Positions 7,430-11,176 of a stretch of DNA of 11,176 bases are shown here, in pieces. The notes below the pieces were generated by a model. That model was not told the DNA's origin and made no database searches. It saw only the letters and a program-made list of their open reading frames with translations. Source of the stretch: an uncultured Mediterraneibacter sp. (GTDB lineage: Bacteria > Bacillota > Clostridia > Lachnospirales > Lachnospiraceae); assembly GCA_934418295.1 (NCBI GenBank), contig CAKRWZ010000062.1, positions 1 to 11,176 of the forward strand, written 5' to 3'. Position 1 is the stretch's first letter. Each line of letters begins with the position of its first letter. Position numbers and translations under genes: made by a program.

Positions 7430-7446
7430 TAAACACCGGTTTTACA
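7428..7446. promoter_or_regulatory. Palindrome TGTAAA-N7-TTTACA, candidate CcpA (cre-var) operator
   Basis: TGTAAA (7428-7433) and TTTACA (7441-7446) are exact inverted repeats 7 nt apart. The centre ACCGGT (7435-7440) is itself palindromic, so the whole site is dyad-symmetric apart from one extra C at 7434. The arms equal the TGTAAA/TTTACA consensus with variable spacer described for CcpA in clostridia. The site covers the predicted start point of the promoter at 7450-7478, which suggests repression. Protein identity is inference. Confidence 0.55.
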
Positions 7447-7449
7447 GTG

Positions 7450-7478
7450 ATTACAATACTTAAGAAATATTTGTTCAA
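7450..7478 (-). promoter_or_regulatory. Candidate proximal promoter of the secreted-protein gene
   Basis: On the minus strand, TTGAAC (7478-7473) and TGTAAT (7455-7450) are separated by 17 nt. The -35 matches 4 of 6 and the -10 matches 5 of 6 consensus bases. Transcription would start near 7443, inside the TGTAAA-N7-TTTACA palindrome. An alternative promoter lies about 40 bp further upstream. Confidence 0.5.
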
Positions 7479-7489
7479 TAATCAAATTC

Positions 7490-7498
7490 ATTATAACA
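7490..7498 (-). promoter_or_regulatory. Candidate distal extended -10 promoter of the secreted-protein gene
   Basis: On the minus strand the bases read TGTTATAAT (7498-7490), a perfect TATAAT preceded by TG at the extended -10 position, within very AT-rich DNA. No good -35 sits 17 nt upstream. If used, the palindrome at 7428-7446 would lie about 40-55 nt downstream of the start, where a bound repressor could block elongation. Confidence 0.5.
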
Positions 7499-7590
7499 TT
7501 ATTTAATAAAAAAGGTGAGAAAAGTTACTAATTTTTTACAATTTAAGAAAAATTATTTTTAGGCAGGATGCATTTAATTCGTTGCATGTC

Positions 7591-7629
7591 AAAAAACCGA
7601 CTGAAAGGAAACTCCCGACAGTCGGTTTT
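7591..7629 (-). terminator. Intrinsic terminator of the P-loop ATPase gene
   Basis: CCGACTG (7597-7603) and CAGTCGG (7619-7625) pair perfectly, extended by AAAA/TTTT, around a 15-nt loop. Read on the minus strand, the stem ends in a six-U run templated by AAAAAA at 7591-7596. It lies 44 nt beyond the ATPase stop codon and separates that gene from the secreted-protein gene, so the two are separate units. Confidence 0.88.
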
Positions 7630-7672
7630 AAAATTCATACTGAAACGATATGAAATTGTCAGCAGATCGGCT

Positions 7673-8101
7673 TTATACGGACTGCAGCATCTTGCAGTCA
7701 GAAAAGTCTACGTTTGCCATTTCCTCAAGTTTTGCGCTGAGGCTGATGTAGATCTCGATCTCGTTTTCGTCAGAGATCTTTTTCAGGAAATCGAGAACCT
7801 TCGGCAGATTATCGATGGAAACGTCTACCTGTTTCAGAAGTCCGTCAATAAACAGATGCTCTATATCATGGTTGCCGGCAACCATGCCGTACAGAAAGCC
7901 TTTGAATTCATCAACATTCTGGATGTCTTTGTAATCGTCCATGCAGATGGCACGGATGCTGAAATCCACGCTGTATGTATCACGATGACTCTTTTTGATG
8001 AGAACCACGTTTCCGTTTGATACTTTTGCCGCCTGATTCGCTAAATCGATCATTTGTTGTGTTTTACCGCTGCCCTTTGGGCCTGTCAATACATTTACCA
8101 T
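7673..8101 (-). CDS. Small P-loop ATPase/nucleotide-binding protein of unknown role
   Basis: 142 residues. A canonical Walker A motif, GPKGSGKT, sits at residues 7-14 directly after the first beta strand, and a Walker B-like LFID (83-86, D86) follows one strand later. The order strand, P-loop, helix, hydrophobic strand VVLI (32-35), Walker B fits a minimal RecA/AAA-like nucleotide-binding core. Nothing is left over for a separate effector domain. Such small P-loop proteins are sometimes labelled PilT-like in Clostridia; nothing here supports a pilus role. No signal peptide or membrane segment is seen, so it is probably cytosolic. The start is set by AAAGGAGA at 8116-8109, with 8 nt between AGGAG and the ATG. 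The frame stays open upstream to 8206, but only with a GTG start and no suitable ribosome binding site. The gene has its own promoter, leader and terminator and is divergent from leuS. Confidence 0.85.
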   Translation of the reverse strand: MVNVLTGPKGSGKTQQMIDLANQAAKVSNGNVVLIKKSHRDTYSVDFSIRAICMDDYKDIQNVDEFKGFLYGMVAGNHDIEHLFIDGLLKQVDVSIDNLPKVLDFLKKISDENEIEIYISLSAKLEEMANVDFSDCKMLQSV

Positions 8102-8108
8102 GGCAAAA

Positions 8109-8116
8109 TCTCCTTT
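8109..8116 (-). promoter_or_regulatory. Ribosome binding site fixing the ATPase start
   Basis: On the minus strand AAAGGAGA lies 8 nt upstream of ATG 8101-8099, which begins MVNVLTGPKGSGKT. This places the P-loop at residue 7, as usual for P-loop NTPases. It rejects the 35-residue upstream extension of the frame. Confidence 0.85.
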
Positions 8117-8138
8117 AACTGTTATTGGGCGGATGATA

Positions 8139-8210
8139 CTTCCTAAAAATGGAAGCCGACCGGCGGATAAAAGCGCCTGTTTTAAGACTTCCGGGAAAAT
8201 CACCACCCGG
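8139..8210 (-). other. Structured 5' leader of the ATPase gene
   Basis: The predicted leader of about 120 nt holds three small hairpins. In plus-strand coordinates they are CCGGG/CCCGG (8191-8195 with 8206-8210), GGCG/CGCC (8162-8165 with 8174-8177) and CTTCC/GGAAG (8139-8143 with 8151-8155). A second CTTCC copy at 8188-8192 could compete for the same GGAAG and would disrupt the first hairpin. This allows alternative folds. It matches no riboswitch class I recognise, and the stems are short. Confidence 0.35.
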
Positions 8211-8226
8211 TAAATTTTATAGGTTT

Positions 8227-8255
8227 ATTATACACCAAAGCGGACTTTGGAACAA
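8227..8255 (-). promoter_or_regulatory. Promoter of the P-loop ATPase gene
   Basis: On the minus strand TTGTTC (8255-8250) and a perfect TATAAT (8232-8227) are exactly 17 nt apart. Transcription would start near 8220, about 120 nt upstream of the ATG. The spacer is almost filled by an inverted repeat (8235-8250), described separately. Confidence 0.75.
8235..8250. promoter_or_regulatory. Palindrome CCAAAG-N4-CTTTGG inside the ATPase promoter spacer
   Basis: CCAAAG (8235-8240) and CTTTGG (8245-8250) are perfect inverted repeats 4 nt apart. They lie between the -35 and -10 boxes and touch the last base of the -35. This is the classic place for a dimeric repressor or activator operator. The cognate regulator is not identifiable here. 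Confidence 0.5.
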
Positions 8256-8312
8256 CCATAAAAAGCAGAGTTCATAAAAATATTAGAGTTTTGAAGGAGA
8301 CCGGAAAAGCGC

Positions 8313-8341
8313 TTGACTTATTTTAACAATCTTCTTATAAT
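8313..8341 (+). promoter_or_regulatory. Sigma-A promoter of leuS
   Basis: TTGACT (8313-8318) and TATAAT (8336-8341) have a 17-nt spacer, with only one mismatch to the full consensus. The start would be near 8348, at the beginning of the T-box leader. It is divergent from the ATPase promoter, with about 57 bp between the two -35 boxes. Confidence 0.88.
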
Positions 8342-8347
8342 AGGGAA

Positions 8348-8613
8348 GAATATTGCAAAAACGATGAAGAGGATCAGTAAGAGACTACCGTTTTCAGAGA
8401 GCTGCCGGCAGGTGTGAGGCAGCAGCGTAAACTCCCAACTCCCCTCTGAGTTCTTCTGCTGAACATATCCGTTTTGAGACAAGGCGGAGACATAGGCGGA
8501 AGCGGGTATTCCCGTTATAGATCATGAGTGCATCCGTCAGGATGAATAAGAGTGGTACCACGGAAAACAGAAAGTCTTTTCGTCTCTTTGTTGAGAGAAG
8601 AAGGACTTTTTTT
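8348..8613 (+). promoter_or_regulatory. T-box leader (leucine) controlling leuS
   Basis: This leader senses uncharged tRNA-Leu and permits read-through into leuS. Stem I features: base helix AGAGG/CCTCT (8368-8372 with 8443-8447), AGTA loop-E motif (8376-8379), AGAGA bulge (8396-8400) and distal hairpin GCTGCC/GGCAGC (8401-8406 with 8418-8423), with GGTG in its loop. In this fold the likely specifier is CTC (Leu) at 8439-8441, preceded by AA; CTC/CTG at 8444-8448 is a less likely alternative. Stem III is CGGG/CCCG (8503-8506 with 8511-8514). The T-box sequence AGAGTGGTACCACGG spans 8549-8563. Its TGGT (8553-8556) would pair with the tRNA 3' end ACCA, which suits the A discriminator of tRNA-Leu. 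TCCGT/ACGGA (8533-8537 with 8560-8564) forms the antiterminator. Confidence 0.93.
8571..8613 (+). terminator. T-box regulated terminator upstream of leuS
   Basis: AAAGTC (8571-8576) pairs with GACTTT (8604-8609), continued by G-U and A-U pairs and by TCTCT/AGAGA (8583-8587 with 8594-8598). A seven-T run (8607-8613) follows. It forms when tRNA-Leu is charged and the upstream antiterminator does not. Confidence 0.9.
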
Positions 8614-8660
8614 ATTCAAATCTGATCTCGGTCAGAGCGAACAATAAGGAGGATGGCAAA

Positions 8661-11093
8661 ATGGCGCCGAAGATTGTTTACAATCACAAAGCAATTGAAA
8701 AGAAATGGACAGAAAAGTGGGCAGAGAAAACCGTAAATCCGAAGGTGGATGACAACGGAAACAAAAAGCAGAAATATTACTGTCTGGACATGTTCCCCTA
8801 TCCGTCAGGAAACGGACTGCATGTAGGCCACTGGAGAGGCTACGTTATCTCAGACGTTTGGAGCCGGTATAAACTGCAGCAGGGCTATTATATCGTGCAT
8901 CCGATGGGATGGGATGCTTTTGGACTTCCGGCAGAAAACTATGCTATTAAAATGGGAGTGCACCCGGCGAAATCCACAGCGGAAAACATTGCAAATATCA
9001 AGAGACAGATCAACCAGATCGCAGCATTGTATGATTGGGATATGGAAGTAAATACTACGGATCCGGATTTCTATAAATGGACCCAGTGGATCTTTGTAAA
9101 AATGTTCAAAGAAGGTCTGGCTTATGAAAAAGAATTCCCGATCAACTGGTGCCCGTCCTGTAAGACCGGTCTGGCAAACGAAGAGGTCGTAAACGGAAAA
9201 TGTGAGCGCTGCGGCGCAGAAGTGACCAAGAAGAATCTCCGTCAGTGGATGCTGAAGATCACCGCTTACGCAGACAGGCTTCTGAATGATCTGGACAAGC
9301 TGGAATGGCCGGAAAAAGTAAAGAAAATGCAGACAGACTGGATCGGAAAATCCTATGGCGCAGAGGTCAACTTCCCGGTGGAAAACAGCGAGGAAGCCAT
9401 CACCGTATACACCACCCGTCCGGATACCCTTTACGGTGCAACCTTTATGGTACTGGCACCGGAGCACAAGCTGGCAGCTTCTCTTGCCACACCGGATCGC
9501 AAAGAGGTGGTTGAAAAGTATATTTATGACGCATCCATGAAATCAAATGTAGATCGTATGCAGGATAAAGAGAAGACCGGTGTGTTTACCGGAAGCTATG
9601 CCATCAATCCGCTGAGCGGTCAGAAAACACCGATCTGGATTTCCGATTATGTGTTGGCAGATTACGGAACCGGCGCCATCATGTGTGTTCCGGCTCATGA
9701 TGACCGTGACTTTGAGTTTGCAAAGAAATTTGATATTCCGATCGTACAGGTAATCGCAAAGGACGGAAAAGAAATTGAAAATATGACAGAGGCCTACACA
9801 GAAGCTTCCGGAGTGATGATCAATTCCGGCGAGTGGAACGGCATGGAATCTGCAGTGCTGAAAAAAGAAGCACCGCATATTATCGAGGAGAGAGGCTTCG
9901 GAAAAGCAACCGTAAATTACAAGCTGCGTGACTGGGTATTCTCCCGTCAGCGTTACTGGGGTGAGCCAATCCCGATCATCCACTGCCCGAAATGCGGCAA
10001 TGTACCGGTACCGGAGGAAGAGCTTCCGCTGCGTCTGCCGGATGTAGAGTCCTATGAGCCGACCGGCACAGGCGAGTCTCCGCTGGCAGCCATTGACGAG
10101 TGGGTAAATTGTACGTGTCCGGTGTGCGGAGCCGCTGCAAAGAGAGAGACAAACACCATGCCTCAGTGGGCGGGATCTTCCTGGTACTTCCTGAGATATG
10201 TGGACAACCACAACGACAAAGAACTGGTTTCCAGAGAAAAAGCAGATGAGATGCTTCCGGTAGATATGTACATCGGCGGAGTAGAACATGCAGTACTGCA
10301 TCTTCTTTACTCTCGTTTCTACACCAAGTTTTTGCATGATATCGGCGTGATCGATTTTGATGAGCCATTCCATAAGCTGTTCAATCAGGGAATGATCACC
10401 GGAAAGAACGGTATCAAGATGAGTAAATCCAAAGGAAACGTGGTATCTCCGGATGACCTGGTAAGAGATTACGGATGCGATTCCCTGAGAATGTATGAAC
10501 TGTTCGTAGGACCGCCGGAGCTGGATGCAGAGTGGGATGACCGCGGAATAGACGGCGTGAACCGTTTCCTGAAGAGGCTTTGGAATCTGCTGATGGAAAG
10601 CAAAGAAGCCAACGTACAGCCGACCAAAGAGATGATCAAGCTGAGAAACCGCCTGATCCATGACGTGACTTCCCGTCTGGAAAGCTTTAGCCTGAACACC
10701 GTCATTTCTGCTTTTATGGAATATAACAACAAATTCCTGGATGTAGCAAGAAAAGAAGGCGGTATCGATAAAGAAACACTGGAAACCATCGCCGTGCTGC
10801 TTTCTCCGTTTGCGCCGCATTTTGCAGAAGAAATGTGGGAGCAGCTGGGACACGGTGAGACCGTATTCAAAGCCGGCTGGCCGAAACATGACGAAGCTGC
10901 CATGAAAGATGACGAGATCGAGATCCCGGTACAGATCAACGGAAAAACAAAAGCCGTGATCTCCATTCCGGCAGACATCTCCAAAGAAGATGCCATCGCA
11001 CTCGGAAAAGAAACACTGGGCTCCAAACTGAGCGGCAATGTGATCAAAGAAATTTACGTTCCGAAGAAGATCATCAATATCGTAATGAAATAA
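8661..11093 (+). CDS. leuS: Leucyl-tRNA synthetase
   Basis: 810 residues, normal for bacterial LeuRS. It attaches leucine to tRNA-Leu using ATP in the cytosol. Class I signatures are complete: HVGH at 54-57 (HIGH motif, within PYPSGNGLHVGHWRGY) and KMSKS at 586-590. The CP1 editing domain that removes mischarged amino acids is present, with TTRPDTLYGAT (T251, T252, D255) and YGTGAIMCVPAHDDRD (D347, D348). Two zinc-ribbon-like cysteine sets are visible: C164, C167, C181, C184, and C442, C445, C486, C489. Between KMSKS and the C terminus lies the anticodon-binding helical domain (LLSPFAPHFAEEMWE), then the C-terminal domain with VQINGKTKAVISIP. The start ATG follows AAGGAGG (8646-8652) by 8 nt. 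The preceding leucine T-box shows the gene is induced by leucine starvation. No defect is visible. Confidence 0.98.
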   Translation: MAPKIVYNHKAIEKKWTEKWAEKTVNPKVDDNGNKKQKYYCLDMFPYPSGNGLHVGHWRGYVISDVWSRYKLQQGYYIVHPMGWDAFGLPAENYAIKMGVHPAKSTAENIANIKRQINQIAALYDWDMEVNTTDPDFYKWTQWIFVKMFKEGLAYEKEFPINWCPSCKTGLANEEVVNGKCERCGAEVTKKNLRQWMLKITAYADRLLNDLDKLEWPEKVKKMQTDWIGKSYGAEVNFPVENSEEAITVYTTRPDTLYGATFMVLAPEHKLAASLATPDRKEVVEKYIYDASMKSNVDRMQDKEKTGVFTGSYAINPLSGQKTPIWISDYVLADYGTGAIMCVPAHDDRDFEFAKKFDIPIVQVIAKDGKEIENMTEAYTEASGVMINSGEWNGMESAVLKKEAPHIIEERGFGKATVNYKLRDWVFSRQRYWGEPIPIIHCPKCGNVPVPEEELPLRLPDVESYEPTGTGESPLAAIDEWVNCTCPVCGAAAKRETNTMPQWAGSSWYFLRYVDNHNDKELVSREKADEMLPVDMYIGGVEHAVLHLLYSRFYTKFLHDIGVIDFDEPFHKLFNQGMITGKNGIKMSKSKGNVVSPDDLVRDYGCDSLRMYELFVGPPELDAEWDDRGIDGVNRFLKRLWNLLMESKEANVQPTKEMIKLRNRLIHDVTSRLESFSLNTVISAFMEYNNKFLDVARKEGGIDKETLETIAVLLSPFAPHFAEEMWEQLGHGETVFKAGWPKHDEAAMKDDEIEIPVQINGKTKAVISIPADISKEDAIALGKETLGSKLSGNVIKEIYVPKKIINIVMK

Positions 11094-11126
11094 TTTGAGA
11101 GAAATTCTCACAACAGAATAAAGTGC

Positions 11127-11155
11127 TTGGAAATATTGAAAAGTTCGCTTAAAAT
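11127..11155 (+). promoter_or_regulatory. Possible promoter for a gene beyond the right edge
   Basis: TTGGAA (11127-11132) and TAAAAT (11150-11155) are 17 nt apart, each with one or two mismatches to consensus. The DNA is AT-rich and no coding frame begins before the window ends, so this is tentative. No convincing terminator for leuS is seen before it; only a weak TGAGA/TCTCA pair occurs at 11096-11110. Confidence 0.35.
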
Positions 11156-11176
11156 CAAGGTTTACAGACATTTTTC

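Noticed and set aside
8102..8206. N-terminal extension of the P-loop ATPase by 35 residues
   Set aside because: It would need a GTG start at 8206 without a ribosome binding site, overlaps the leader hairpins, and would push the Walker A away from its normal position near the N terminus. The internal ATG at 8101 has a strong AAAGGAGA.
11094..11126. Terminator directly after leuS
   Set aside because: Only a weak 5-bp TGAGA/TCTCA pair with no T-run is present; an efficient intrinsic terminator is not supported here.
9543..11171. Long open frame (542 codons) antisense to leuS
   Set aside because: It is a shadow of the leuS codon pattern; leuS is complete and unmistakable on the plus strand.

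Overview
The window looks like a core-genome segment of a low-to-mid GC Clostridia chromosome, most likely Lachnospiraceae. The signs are strong AGGAGG-type ribosome binding sites, sigma-A promoters with TATAAT boxes, a T-box leader on leuS, a SipW-type secreted protein and an EF-G paralogue of the kind common in gut Firmicutes. No transposase, phage gene, CRISPR array, tRNA or rRNA is visible.

Layout. (1) 1-1209 (+) is the 3' two thirds of an EF-G-like GTPase, closed by a hairpin terminator. (2) 1274-5912 (+) is a probable operon with a near-perfect promoter: trkA (cytosolic NAD-binding gate), trkH (K+ channel subunit) and a third gene. The third gene encodes an unrecognised protein with three membrane segments and a large extracytoplasmic domain containing repeated beta-rich units. 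A hairpin at 5941-5984 can terminate this operon and also the gene converging on it. (3) 6024-7385 (-) encodes a secreted protein with a SipW-dependent signal peptide, a TasA/camelysin-like domain and a C-terminal beta-helix. Its promoter region carries TGTAAA-7-TTTACA, which matches the flexible CcpA operator described in clostridia. (4) 7673-8101 (-) encodes a 142-residue P-loop ATPase of unknown role. It has its own promoter, a palindrome inside that promoter, a leader of about 120 nt and a terminator. (5) 8313-11093 (+) is leuS (leucyl-tRNA synthetase), transcribed divergently from the ATPase gene behind a leucine T-box leader. A possible promoter for the next gene lies near the right edge.

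How the genes work together. trkA and trkH form one potassium uptake system, and the co-directional third gene may be a partner or sensor on the outer face of the membrane. leuS is controlled by uncharged tRNA-Leu. The secreted protein may be repressed when preferred carbon sources are present. No obviously new multi-gene system is evident. The least explained items are the Trk-linked membrane protein, the orphan SipW substrate with its operator, and the small ATPase with its palindromic promoter.
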